Assembly: GCA_963675935.2 (NCBI GenBank)
Contig: OY780964.2
Location: 124,001 to 188,000 of the forward strand
Direction: 5' to 3'
DNA: 64,000 bases
Origin: G963675935 sp963675935
GTDB taxonomy: Bacteria; Planctomycetota; Planctomycetia; Pirellulales; Thermoguttaceae
Part shown: one piece after another, positions 50,852 through 59,279 of the stretch
How positions within the stretch are numbered: position 1 is the stretch's first letter
Layout of the letters: the number at the start of each line of letters is the position of its first letter
Notes under the pieces: generated by a model
Seen by the model: the letters and a program-made list of their open reading frames with translations, nothing else
What the model was told of the DNA's origin: nothing
Database searches by the model: none
Translations under genes and position numbers: made by a program

Positions 50852-51812
50852 CGTTCTCCTTTTCTTGATGGCAGGTACACTGGTTATCTTCCAAACACGT
50901 TTTGCAGATTGGCTTTCGGCAGTCGGGGCATCGTGTCATGCAGCCTGTGCAAAAGCTGTCATCGCAAGCCGAACAGGTGGTCAAGCACTCTTGGCAATAG
51001 CTGGTCTCGCAGTGGCGGCAATAGGACATGCAGTCGTCGCAGAAGTCATGTTCGCAAGCCGGGCACGTGTAAGATGACCCGCTTCCAAAATAGCTGCCGC
51101 AGTCGTAGCAAGCCCCGCCTTCCCAATTTGCCAGTGAGACATAGGGAGAGCCGGAGTTGTATTGACTCAGCACCGACTTGACCAGCAAGAAGAAATCGCA
51201 GATGCGGCCTTGCGACAAAGCCGATTGGATAGCCACCGTGGCGTCTCCGGCGCAAAGTTGCTCATCCCGCACATGCGGGTGCGTCACCGTATCGTCGCTG
51301 GCAGCCGGATGCGGGGCCATCGCTACAACGCGGAACATGTCCTTGTATCCGGCCGATTCGCCCGGACTGGACAACTGAAGCTGGATTTCAAACTCGCCCA
51401 GATACACGTCGCCGAGCCGGATGGCGTCCGTCGTGACCGACAACATTGCGGCCTTGCGATCGTAACGCAGTTGACCAAACTCGCTTTCAGCCTGCCGCAG
51501 ATCGGCCGCAACATCCGAGACACTGGGAATCGACACATCGGAACGGTTGGCCGCGTTCTGCACCTTTTCGATGTCACGGACAACCCAGCCGAGGCAGTCG
51601 GAAAGTCTGTCGGACACTTCGGCGGCGGCAGTCGGCCAGTTTCTGGATGTACACATCTGAAGTCGCCGGCCAAGCGTTTGCAGTCGCTCCATGCCGGAAA
51701 GCACAGAGCCTAACTTTGCGGCAATGTCGCCAAAACGAGACACGCGAAGTGTTTTAAGCCATTCGTGTGTCTGTTGTGCGACTCTTGCCATTTCTCGATG
51801 GGATAGGGACAT
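50808..51812 (-). CDS. E2-like conjugating enzyme fused to a Cys-rich zinc-finger array (334 aa)
   Basis: Residues 1-110 are helical. Residues 130-220 carry an E2/RWD pattern: Y-L-G-E-F-E-I-Q-L-Q-L, then H178-P-H-V-R-D-E-Q-L-C187, close to the eukaryotic H-P-N...C with Cys187 nine residues after His, and a helix D-F-F-L-L-V-K-S-V-L. Residues 235-314 contain a chain of C-x2-C pairs (C235, C238, C250, C253, C258, C261, C265, C268 to C306), a treble-clef/RING-like array. The combination suggests E2 and E3 functions in one chain. Start MSLSHREMAR follows AGGAACTC. Confidence 0.75.
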   Translation of the reverse strand: MSLSHREMARVAQQTHEWLKTLRVSRFGDIAAKLGSVLSGMERLQTLGRRLQMCTSRNWPTAAAEVSDRLSDCLGWVVRDIEKVQNAANRSDVSIPSVSDVAADLRQAESEFGQLRYDRKAAMLSVTTDAIRLGDVYLGEFEIQLQLSSPGESAGYKDMFRVVAMAPHPAASDDTVTHPHVRDEQLCAGDATVAIQSALSQGRICDFFLLVKSVLSQYNSGSPYVSLANWEGGACYDCGSYFGSGSSYTCPACEHDFCDDCMSYCRHCETSYCQECLTTCSACDDSFCTGCMTRCPDCRKPICKTCLEDNQCTCHQEKENDDESRNEAVAETTA

Positions 51813-51876
51813 ATTCTGAGTTCCTATAATTGGGAGGTATGAGCAGTGGTTGAAAAATGAGTCCAAGAAAGAAAAA

Positions 51877-51918
51877 GGGCGTCCGCCGGCAACTCTTTGA
51901 GAAGTCGGCGAGACGCCC
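51877..51918 (-). terminator. Terminator between the Ubl gene and the enzyme genes
   Basis: Minus strand: stem GGGCGTCTCGCCG / CGGCGGACGCCC followed by TTTTTCTTTC, 30 bp past the ubiquitin-like gene stop. It should cap most transcripts there, giving more ubiquitin-like protein than enzymes. Confidence 0.75.
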
Positions 51919-51947
51919 ATTGCATGAGCGAACGATGTCGGAACGAC

Positions 51948-52166
51948 TTACGCTCCTTCGATTTTCGTTGGCGTCATGCTGACGCGGTCACCGTCCTGCA
52001 ACACATAGTCCCGGGGAACGGGCTGACGATTGATGCGGATCAAATAGTCTTCGCTCCTTCGGCCGGGCACATGCTCGCCGAAGAACTTCTCGACGGTCGT
52101 ACCGTCCTGAACTTCGACGTAATCGGCGTATCCGCCGCCGTCGTTGTTGATGAACAAGACTCTCAT
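51948..52166 (-). CDS. Ubiquitin/ThiS-like beta-grasp protein (72 aa)
   Basis: Pattern V-E-V-Q-D-G-T-T-V-E-K-F-F, Y-L-I-R-I-N-R-Q-P-V-P-R-D-Y-V-L-Q-D-G-D-R-V-S-M-T-P is that of ThiS/MoaD/ubiquitin-like beta-grasp proteins. It ends E-G-A instead of G-G; the JAB enzyme may remove the last Ala, or single Gly may be used. Start MRVLFINN with GGAGA seven bases upstream. Adjacent to E2, JAB and E1 genes, it is the obvious modifier of the pathway. Confidence 0.85.
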   Translation of the reverse strand: MRVLFINNDGGGYADYVEVQDGTTVEKFFGEHVPGRRSEDYLIRINRQPVPRDYVLQDGDRVSMTPTKIEGA

Positions 52167-52242
52167 TGCGTTCTCTCCATTGGGTTGGGGTTGTTGAAAA
52201 ACATCCAAATAACAATTGCCGGGCAATACGAAATCATCGCGG

Positions 52243-52587
52243 CTACTTCGCCTTCGCTTCGCCCTCCTCCAAAAGCTGTTCGATCATCGAACTGGCCTCG
52301 CGTTTGCTGACGTCCGTCAAAACGTTGGCTCCGAATCGTTCCTTCAGATGTTGGTGGGCGTCGTCGCCTTCCAGGCCTCGCTCGGCCAGAATGCGGAAGA
52401 GATAACGCTTTTGCGATTCTGTCATGGCGATGAAATCTTTCGATCCCTTGCCGCCATTGCCGTCGTGGCCTTTCTGTTCGTCCCGATCAGAGGTTGAGCC
52501 ATTGGCCTCCTCATCGTACAGCCGCAGGCTGAATATCAGCTTGTCGTCAGCCGTTCGCACTTCGATACGTCGCGCATTGGGTTTCAT
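52243..52587 (-). CDS. 114-aa protein upstream of the Ubl gene
   Basis: Strand-rich start R-R-I-E-V-R-T-A-D-D-K-L-I-F-S-L-R-L, a charged linker (G-H-D-G-N-G-G-K-G), then a C-terminal helical domain T-E-S-Q-K-R-Y-L-F-R-I-L-A-E-R-G-L with K-E-A-S-S-M-I-E-Q-L-L, a small domain also seen at the end of phage recombination-associated proteins. AGGAG upstream sets the start. Possibly a target or adaptor of the modifier. Confidence 0.6.
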   Translation of the reverse strand: MKPNARRIEVRTADDKLIFSLRLYDEEANGSTSDRDEQKGHDGNGGKGSKDFIAMTESQKRYLFRILAERGLEGDDAHQHLKERFGANVLTDVSKREASSMIEQLLEEGEAKAK

Positions 52588-52625
52588 CGTGCTCGCTCCT
52601 TTCACAAAGTATTGGTGGTTGTGAT

Positions 52626-52644
52626 GTAAAGGTTCTACCTTCAC
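52626..52644. promoter_or_regulatory. Operator-like palindrome upstream of the Ubl operon
   Basis: GTAAAGGT-TCT-ACCTTCAC, followed by the shared block TTTAGCGCGACGAC. The same arrangement with a perfect palindrome lies at 53847-53865. Confidence 0.6.
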
Positions 52645-52717
52645 TTTAGCGCGACGACAGACGGGCCGTAAGGCGGGAGAAATTGCCCCCAACGACAACA
52701 TGCGAAGCAAGAAAAGA

Positions 52718-52738
52718 GGAGGTAGTGGTTCTACCTCC
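52718..52738 (-). terminator. Intrinsic terminator after the DUF932 gene
   Basis: Minus strand stem GGAGGTAG/CTACCTCC, then TCTTTTCTT, 31 bp past the DUF932 stop; it isolates DUF932 from the Ubl operon. Confidence 0.6.
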
Positions 52739-52768
52739 CTATTGGTTTTCAATGTGCAAGATGCCTTT

Positions 52769-53809
52769 TCAGGCGGCGACGAGATTGAGCAAGGCCGAAG
52801 CCTTCTGGTCGAGTTCCGCTCGACTGCCGGCGAATCTTGTCTGGCGCGAAAGCTGAGTCAAAGCATTCACCATCGACCAGATCGAAAAGCCTCCGGATTC
52901 GGCGGCAATGCCGATTGCCTTTTGGGCGAGGGGCCGCGTGAACTTGGCCTGCGACAGCAGGCGTTGCGTCTGTTCGCGGTCCTGGCCATAAGCAGTTTGC
53001 ATGGCTTTCGCCACAACCTTGGCAAAGCGGTCCTTGCGTTCGTCGCGTTTCTTGGCCAACTGTTCGATGGCCTGACGGATTTGCGCGAGGGTGTCGCGCA
53101 CTCGGCCGATATGCCGACGCGTTATCTCCGTCACCTCGACGGCATCCCAAACAATATGGTTGCCGCAGATCGACTGATACCAGAACGTGGAAATGCCCAC
53201 GGTTCGCCGGCCCACTTCGCTATTCCAGACGAAGAAGCCGGGGGCGAACAACTCGCCACCGATGTCTGTCCAGCCGTTGGGGTCAATCAGAAAACAGAAC
53301 ATATCCTGCTGTCCGGCATAGAGCCCGGTAGCGCCGTTGAATCCCTTCTGCGGCGGCACGAAATCCACGGCAAACTCCTGCAACGTTTGGACAAGGTCGA
53401 TGTTCCAAAGCCTGCGATAGCGCTCACTGTTAACCGACCGCAATAGGGAGTCATCAAACGCAAGTGCTTGGAAATCAAGATCATCTTCCGAACGCTCTCG
53501 AAGCGTTTCGGTTAACACTTGCGCCGCAGTCTGCGGTCGCAACCGATTGACCGTATCCTTGGCGACGCCGGCAATGCTGCACAATTGGCTGAACGACCAT
53601 TGATTCAGCGAGAGCGGCTGATAGCCGTTGATGCGCAGCGTCAATCGGCCGTTCTGGACTTCGGGCGAAAACACGGCCGAGGGTTCTTTGAGCCTTCGGC
53701 TGTGCTCCCGTTGGTTGTGACAATAGATGGCCAGTTCGGCGAGAGTCTCAAACCTCTCGTCCGCCGGCCGAAAAAACAATTCGTGACTGGCTTGGGTCAG
53801 ATTCGTCAT
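52769..53809 (-). CDS. DUF932-family protein (346 aa)
   Basis: Phage/plasmid-type DUF932 protein: R-I-N-G-Y-Q-P-L-S-L-N-Q-W-S-F-S-Q-L near residue 65, then the domain with F-L-I-D-P-N-G-W-T and F-V-W-N-S-E-V-G-R-R-T-V-G-I-S-T-F-W-Y and G-N-H-I-V-W-D. Such proteins occur on mobile elements and are linked to replication or anti-restriction in older literature, without certain function. Its promoter region shares a 19-bp palindrome with the Ubl operon. Confidence 0.85.
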   Translation of the reverse strand: MTNLTQASHELFFRPADERFETLAELAIYCHNQREHSRRLKEPSAVFSPEVQNGRLTLRINGYQPLSLNQWSFSQLCSIAGVAKDTVNRLRPQTAAQVLTETLRERSEDDLDFQALAFDDSLLRSVNSERYRRLWNIDLVQTLQEFAVDFVPPQKGFNGATGLYAGQQDMFCFLIDPNGWTDIGGELFAPGFFVWNSEVGRRTVGISTFWYQSICGNHIVWDAVEVTEITRRHIGRVRDTLAQIRQAIEQLAKKRDERKDRFAKVVAKAMQTAYGQDREQTQRLLSQAKFTRPLAQKAIGIAAESGGFSIWSMVNALTQLSRQTRFAGSRAELDQKASALLNLVAA

Positions 53810-53846
53810 GCGACACCTCGTGTGGTTTGGAAAATGGGAACGGATT

Positions 53847-53865
53847 GTGAAGGTTCTACCTTCAC
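53847..53865. promoter_or_regulatory. Operator-like palindrome upstream of DUF932
   Basis: Perfect palindrome GTGAAGGT-TCT-ACCTTCAC, followed by TCTAGCGCGATGAC. Nearly the same sequence precedes the Ubl operon (52626-52644). Confidence 0.65.
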
Positions 53866-53995
53866 TCTAGCGCGATGACCGACCGGCGCAAGATGGGAGG
53901 AATTGTGCAGAGCGACAAGTTTTCCTCAGATTGTCCGAGACAACCAAGGATTTTCCGAGGCATCAACTCTGGTGACCAAGGGGAGAGACAAAAAC

Positions 53996-54025
53996 GCCCT
54001 CGAATGTTCAAAAACAATCGAGGGC
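53996..54025 (-). terminator. Possible terminator, minus strand
   Basis: Stem GCCCTCGA/TCGAGGGC followed on the minus strand by GTTTTTGTC. The rest of the 493-bp gap between DUF932 and the ATPase gene holds no supported gene. Confidence 0.45.
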
Positions 54026-55410
54026 TTGATGCACCCTTGGCGCACCGTCGGTCTGGCTAATCCTTGTTGGGTTGCTTCCCAGCAGAGCCCAACTCCGCTT
54101 CACCAGACAATATCGCATCTCCGGAGGACCGCAGGCACCATTGGACACCCGAGCCATGCCTTAAAAATCCCCGAGATGTTTGATTTCAAGGTACTGTCTT
54201 CAGAATAATCCCTTGGTGTATTACGGCAAGGCTGGTGAAATGGCTCCCAAACACAGAAATGCCTCTCTTTGAACGTTTACGACGACGGTCTACGATGAGT
54301 CTATGGAAAACACATCAACCAACGAAAACCCAATCACGCCAATTGCCATTACCAATTACCGCGACATCCGCCAGCGGTTTGGCATCAAACGCAAAAACCG
54401 ACGTGGGCACATGTATCTGATTGGCAAGACGGGCACCGGCAAGTCCACGCTGATCCAGAACATGGCCATCCACGACATCGAATCGGGCTACGGACTGGCC
54501 TTGATCGATCCCCACGGCGACTTGGCCGAGGAGATTTTGGAGTCGATCCCAGCCAACCGAGTCAACGACGTAATCTATTTCAATCCGGCAGACCTTGAAT
54601 ATCCTATCGCCTTCAACCCATTAGAGTACGTGGTGCCTGATTGTCGTTACCTTGTTGCATCAGGCATGATTTCGGTGCTGAAAAAAGTTTGGGCCGACTT
54701 CTGGGGACCACGATTGGAGCACATTCTACGCAACTCGCTTCTGACCTTGTTGGAAAATCCCGGAACCACGCTTTTGGACGTGCCGAAGCTCCTAACCGAT
54801 GACCGATTCCGCGAGGCAATGCTTCGCAGAGTCACGCATCCGCAAGTCCGGGAGTTTTGGGTTTCCGAGTTTGCCAAATACTCTGTATGGCTGCGTTCCG
54901 AGGCCATTTCGCCAATTCTAAACAAGGTTGGGCAGTTTCTCACCAGCATCCCACTGCGAAACATCGTAGGCCAACGCAAGAGTGCTTTGCGTTTCCGTAA
55001 AATCATGGACGAAGGCAAGATACTGATCGTCAATCTGGCGAAAGGGCGGATTGGTGAAGACAATTGCGCCCTGTTGGGAGCCATGCTTGTGACGCAAATT
55101 CAGTTGGCCGCCATGAGCCGGGCCGACATTCCGGAGAAGAACCGCCGGGGCTTTTACCTTTACGTCGATGAGTTCCACAACTTCCTGACACTCTCGTTTG
55201 CCGACATTCTGGCGGAAGCCCGAAAGTACGGTTTGAATCTTGTCTTAGCCCACCAGTATATGGAGCAGCTTGACGAGAAGCTGCGGGCGGCGGTTCTCGG
55301 CAATGTGGGCACACTGATTTCGTTTCGAGTCGGCGTTGAAGACGCCCAGGTTTTGGCTCGCGAATTTCGTCCCGTTTTCGACGAGACAGATCTCGTCAAC
55401 CTTCCCAACA

Positions 55411-56899
55411 CTGAACTTTCGCAGATTTCAAGCCGCTCAAGCGGCGAGATTTAGGTAATTTTCCAGATTGGCGAGTAATTGAAGCAAGTCGGCCTTGGTG
55501 GCCGAGTCGGGGGTAATTGCGGCTTCGAGGGTTGCCGCGCGAAGAATGCGAAGCATATGAGCAAGCGACCATTCCGTATCCCACTCGCCGAATCGCCGAC
55601 GCGCTGCCTGCGCCGTCGGCAGTGTGCGGCCCTCGGTCATGTACCACAAACTGATCACGCTTTGCATCAACCACACCCACGGCGCAAGCTTTTCGATGCT
55701 CTGGCGACACCAATGTTGCGGAGCTTGTATCTTCATCGCCTGCTTGCTCGATTTGAAAGCAACCTCGATCGACCACCTTCGAGAGAACGCTTCGATGATC
55801 CAACTCAAGTCCGCATTCACATCGGTTGTGAACAGATACTTGTCGTCGAACTTGCCGCGAGGATCGCGCACCAGCACCACCAAAATCGGCACCAACCCAT
55901 ACACCTCGGGCCAGACCGCTTGAAACGCAACCACACGCAACTTGCAAGTCGCCCCGTAAGCCGTGGCCTTGACCGTTTGCCAAGTCCAAGGGCTTCGTCC
56001 ACTGCGGTTGCCATCGGCCTTTTTCATGGCCTCCCTCGGATTTGGAAATCGCGGTCCCTTGTGCGACTTCGGCCCGCGCCGGCTCTTCGATTGTTTCGGC
56101 GGCAGCGGATCGTAAATGGCCGCATCGGCGCGCATGACGCCGACGTAGGTCACTCGCGGATCGAGTTGCCCAAGCAAGTTTTTCGTCGAATACGCCCCAT
56201 CGCCAAGCAAAATCAGCTTTCGATCGGGAAACCACTCCAGCATGTCCTGGAGCATTTCCCGGGCCAACGTGGATTCGCTCTTGTGGGTTTTGCCCGCCAG
56301 ATGCAACTTGGCGTGGATCGGAAGACAATAGATCTTGTCGGTTCCTGGAATGCGGATCGCCAATCCCATCACGACCCAGTTGTTGCCGCTGGCGGTGGCC
56401 ACTCGTTTGGCCGTCGAGGCCACGGCGTCGCGGAACCAGCCCAAGCCATAGACGCATTTGCCTCGCTTGTGCAACAGCGTGTCGTCGACGACCAAGTACA
56501 GCAATCCATGTGGATTGAGTTGTACAACGATGGCCACGGCGATCTGATGAGCCAAGTCGCGGACGGTCCACGCGGAACGGCTGAAGAAGTTGTAAAAGCG
56601 GTCGAAGGGATGCCGCTCTTTGTGGGAAACGGGCGTATCGGCCTGGATTGTTTGAAACACGCTGAACTCCGTTCGCTTGCCCAAACACATTATCCAACCG
56701 AGCAACACCTCGATGTGTGTTTGAAAGGACGGCTGAGTGAACACGGGCAACAGGCATTGCAAAACCGAGTCGAAAGAGGGTATGCTCGTAAACATGGACG
56801 GGAACCTCCTTGTTCTTTGCGATATTCCATGCAAAGTTTACAAGGAACCCCGTCCTCTTTTTAATATCAAAATCCATCAGAAAATCTGCGAAAGTTCAG
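55411..56899 (-). mobile_element. IS4-like element in the ATPase gene
   Basis: Perfect 18-bp terminal inverted repeats CTGAACTTTCGCAGATTT, flanked by 5-bp target duplications CAACA (55406-55410 and 56900-56904). One transposase gene, on the strand opposite to the ATPase gene. Confidence 0.93.
55437..56795 (-). CDS. IS4/IS701-type DDE transposase (452 aa)
   Basis: First Asp in L-V-V-D-D-T-L-L-H-K-R-G, second in L-L-G-D-G-A-Y-S-T-K, Glu in R-W-S-I-E-V-A-F-K-S-S-K, typical of the IS4 superfamily. The start MFTSIPSF follows AGGAGG. The frame is intact. Confidence 0.88.
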   Translation of the reverse strand: MFTSIPSFDSVLQCLLPVFTQPSFQTHIEVLLGWIMCLGKRTEFSVFQTIQADTPVSHKERHPFDRFYNFFSRSAWTVRDLAHQIAVAIVVQLNPHGLLYLVVDDTLLHKRGKCVYGLGWFRDAVASTAKRVATASGNNWVVMGLAIRIPGTDKIYCLPIHAKLHLAGKTHKSESTLAREMLQDMLEWFPDRKLILLGDGAYSTKNLLGQLDPRVTYVGVMRADAAIYDPLPPKQSKSRRGPKSHKGPRFPNPREAMKKADGNRSGRSPWTWQTVKATAYGATCKLRVVAFQAVWPEVYGLVPILVVLVRDPRGKFDDKYLFTTDVNADLSWIIEAFSRRWSIEVAFKSSKQAMKIQAPQHWCRQSIEKLAPWVWLMQSVISLWYMTEGRTLPTAQAARRRFGEWDTEWSLAHMLRILRAATLEAAITPDSATKADLLQLLANLENYLNLAA

Positions 56900-57262
56900 C
56901 AACAACCAGATATACTTGAAACTCTTGATCGACGGCAGACCATCGAAGCCGTTCAGCGCGGTCACGTTGCCACCACAGGCGGAGAAAACGCAACACAGGG
57001 ACGAAATCCTGGCTTTATCAAGAACGCGGTACGCCAAACCACGGAAGATTGCCGAACAGGAGATCATGTTCTCCAGCCGGCCCCAAACACAGATCGCCAC
57101 CCCACAAAAACGATTGATGTGACATCCAGTGCATCGGCATTGCATTCGCGCTTGACTCGCCATTTTGGCGCGTTACGATAAATGCACCATAATAAACGTC
57201 GGTTGTTGGCTTCTCAAATCACGTAACGTTATTTGGCCGGCCAACCATTGGACCATTCTTGC

Positions 57263-58873
57263 ATGAACTGCCTTCTCTATGCCCGTGTTTCCACGGACAA
57301 ACAAGCCCAAAGAGAACTGTCGATTCCGGCCCAAATTGAGATGATGACACAGTATGCCTGCCGCAATGGCTGGAAAATCATCGGTCAATTTGTGGATCGA
57401 GGTGAGTCGGCAAAAACCGCCGACCGACCTGAGCTTCAACGACTCATTCGGCATTGCCAGGAAAACAAGTCTGTCGATGTCGTTTTGGTTCACAAGATGG
57501 ATCGGCTGGCCAGAAATGTCTTCGATCATGCCACAATAAAACTGATGCTCAAACGGAACAAGATACGGTTGATTTCCGTTTCCGAACCGTTGGACGACAA
57601 CCCGATCGGTCAATTCATGGAGTACATCATTGCCGGTGCGGCCGAGTATTACAGTGCCAATCTGGCCAGCGAAATCCGCAAAGGCAACATGGCCAAGCTG
57701 CAAAAGGGAGAGTGGCCTACGAAGCCTCCCGTCGGCTACAAGAGCGTTCCGGGCGATAATAACCGCGTCGCGCATGTGCCGGACGAAAGGATGGCTCCTT
57801 TGGTAAGGCAAGCCTTCGAGTTGTTTTCGACGGGCAACTATTCGCTCCAAGCCCTGTCCGAGGAGCTGTTTCATCGCGGCTTGACAACCCGCCACGAAAG
57901 GATGTATAGCAAGCAAAATATCAAGCTGTTGCTTACTCGCGGGTTCTACATCGGCCGAATCGTCTGGCAAGGCACAACCTATGCTGGAAAGCATGAACCG
58001 ATCATCGGAAAGGACTTGTTCTACCGAGTTCAGGAGATCCTGAAGAATCGCAGCACAGATACTGGCGAGAAGGGACGGCTGGAATTTCTGCTTCGAGGCG
58101 TAGCCTATTGCGGCACATGTGGCCGTCGGTTGACCGGCGAGATTCATCCTCGCGGAAGTTACTATCGTTGTCTGCCCGACATAAATCGGTCGAGATGCCA
58201 CGAACGTTACGCTCCGGTCAAAACATTGGACGATCAATTGGAGATGCTATATCGGCAGATGCAGCCACCCATTGGGTTCTTAGAGCTTCTCAAGGCGGAA
58301 ATGCACGAAATCTCTCAGCGACGGCAACGGCTTGCCGTACGGCAGCTGGGGGCATTGCGGCACACGATCGCAGACATTGAGCAAAAAGAACTACGACTGT
58401 TGGACGAGATGCTGGCCGGGCGAGTATTGCATACCACCTATGAAAAGATGGCAACGACGTACACGACAAAAAAGCAGCAAGCCGAAGCCAGGCTTGCACA
58501 GCTTGATGTGAACTATGCCGATCCACTGGAGTTCTTGGATAACTGCGCAGCCGTAGCCGGAATGCTAGCGTCGCTGCATCACAGATTCACCTTCGACCAG
58601 CGTAAGAATCTAATTAGGGCGGTTTTCCGCCGCATTGAAGTTGAGGATCGGCAGATTGTCGGCGTGGAACTGAATCCGCCTTTCTCTTTTTTCTTCGATG
58701 ATGCGGGTTGCAGGTTGTTCAAAAACCGTCCTACCTTGCCCACCAGACAGGACTGTTTTGAACAAATCGTCCGTTTCACAATCTCTGATGAATACGCTCA
58801 TGCCAATGATCGGATCAAAACTTTGATGGTGACTGCAAAGCAGCACTGTGTCAGTATTGAACAGGCGACGTAA
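57263..58873 (+). CDS. Large serine recombinase (536 aa)
   Basis: Resolvase domain with nucleophile Ser10 in Y-A-R-V-S-T-D-K-Q, H-K-M-D-R-L-A-R-N, then the recombinase domain (K-P-P-V-G-Y, T-R-G-F-Y-I-G-R-I), a zinc ribbon (Y-C-G-T-C-G-R-R...Y-Y-R-C) and a coiled coil, the full large-serine-recombinase plan. It may mobilise a sub-element nested in the island, distinct from the tyrosine recombinase at the left end. Confidence 0.92.
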   Translation: MNCLLYARVSTDKQAQRELSIPAQIEMMTQYACRNGWKIIGQFVDRGESAKTADRPELQRLIRHCQENKSVDVVLVHKMDRLARNVFDHATIKLMLKRNKIRLISVSEPLDDNPIGQFMEYIIAGAAEYYSANLASEIRKGNMAKLQKGEWPTKPPVGYKSVPGDNNRVAHVPDERMAPLVRQAFELFSTGNYSLQALSEELFHRGLTTRHERMYSKQNIKLLLTRGFYIGRIVWQGTTYAGKHEPIIGKDLFYRVQEILKNRSTDTGEKGRLEFLLRGVAYCGTCGRRLTGEIHPRGSYYRCLPDINRSRCHERYAPVKTLDDQLEMLYRQMQPPIGFLELLKAEMHEISQRRQRLAVRQLGALRHTIADIEQKELRLLDEMLAGRVLHTTYEKMATTYTTKKQQAEARLAQLDVNYADPLEFLDNCAAVAGMLASLHHRFTFDQRKNLIRAVFRRIEVEDRQIVGVELNPPFSFFFDDAGCRLFKNRPTLPTRQDCFEQIVRFTISDEYAHANDRIKTLMVTAKQHCVSIEQAT

Positions 58874-59031
58874 TCATCAGCATTCCAGAAGCATCCAGCC
58901 CTTGGCGACATTTCTCGCTAAGGGCTTTTGGGCTCCGCACGCGATGCGCTCTGTATCAGATTGATGGCTGTTCCTCGGGGCAAATTGTCCAGCCTTATGC
59001 CAAACCCATGCGTCGGCTATGATGATCGAAT

Positions 59032-59208
59032 ATGACATCTAAACAACAATCTCCTCGCAAATCCCGTCTGGAGAAGACGCACGAGTTATACCGCAAGTCG
59101 CTGAAGCGACCCGAATTGAGTTTGCAAGAAATCGACACTATGCGCAGGCACATGAGGCTCTTGGCCCAAACGATCTGTGAGCACGTGTGGAAAAAGAAAC
59201 TGTACTGA
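59032..59208 (+). CDS. Short basic protein (58 aa)
   Basis: M-T-S-K-Q-Q-S-P-R-K-S-R-L-E-K-T-H-E-L-Y, strongly basic and helical, ending K-K-K-L-Y. No family recognised. Apart from this, 58874-59279 shows nothing I can name. Confidence 0.35.
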   Translation: MTSKQQSPRKSRLEKTHELYRKSLKRPELSLQEIDTMRRHMRLLAQTICEHVWKKKLY

Positions 59209-59279
59209 TTACGATTGTCATCGAGGCGTATATTAATATTACATTATCACTTCGTTAGTTCGTCTCGGGGGAAGTGTAT

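Larger units (their letters stand above)
54303..57122 (+). pseudogene. VirD4/HerA-like DNA-translocating ATPase, interrupted by an IS
   Basis: The 5' part (54303-55410) has Walker A L-I-G-K-T-G-T-G-K-S-T, Walker B Y-L-Y-V-D-E-F-H-N and the F-D-E-T-D-L-V-N-L-P-N motif near the end. The 3' part continues after the IS at 56905 (N-Q-I-Y-L-K-L-L-I-D-G-R-P-S-K-P-F, to 57122). Removing the IS and one CAACA copy restores one frame of about 441 residues. The family pumps DNA in conjugation or replication; its loss may have immobilised the element. Confidence 0.88.

Noticed and set aside
50808..51120. Classical single RING finger in the E2-like protein
   Set aside because: The Cys spacing is a regular C-x2-C-x4-C-x2-C chain without the His and loop lengths of a canonical RING; called a zinc-finger array instead.
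55479..56864. 461-residue plus-strand frame over the IS4-like element
   Set aside because: Antisense of the transposase, which has DDE motifs, a ribosome site and correct terminal repeats.
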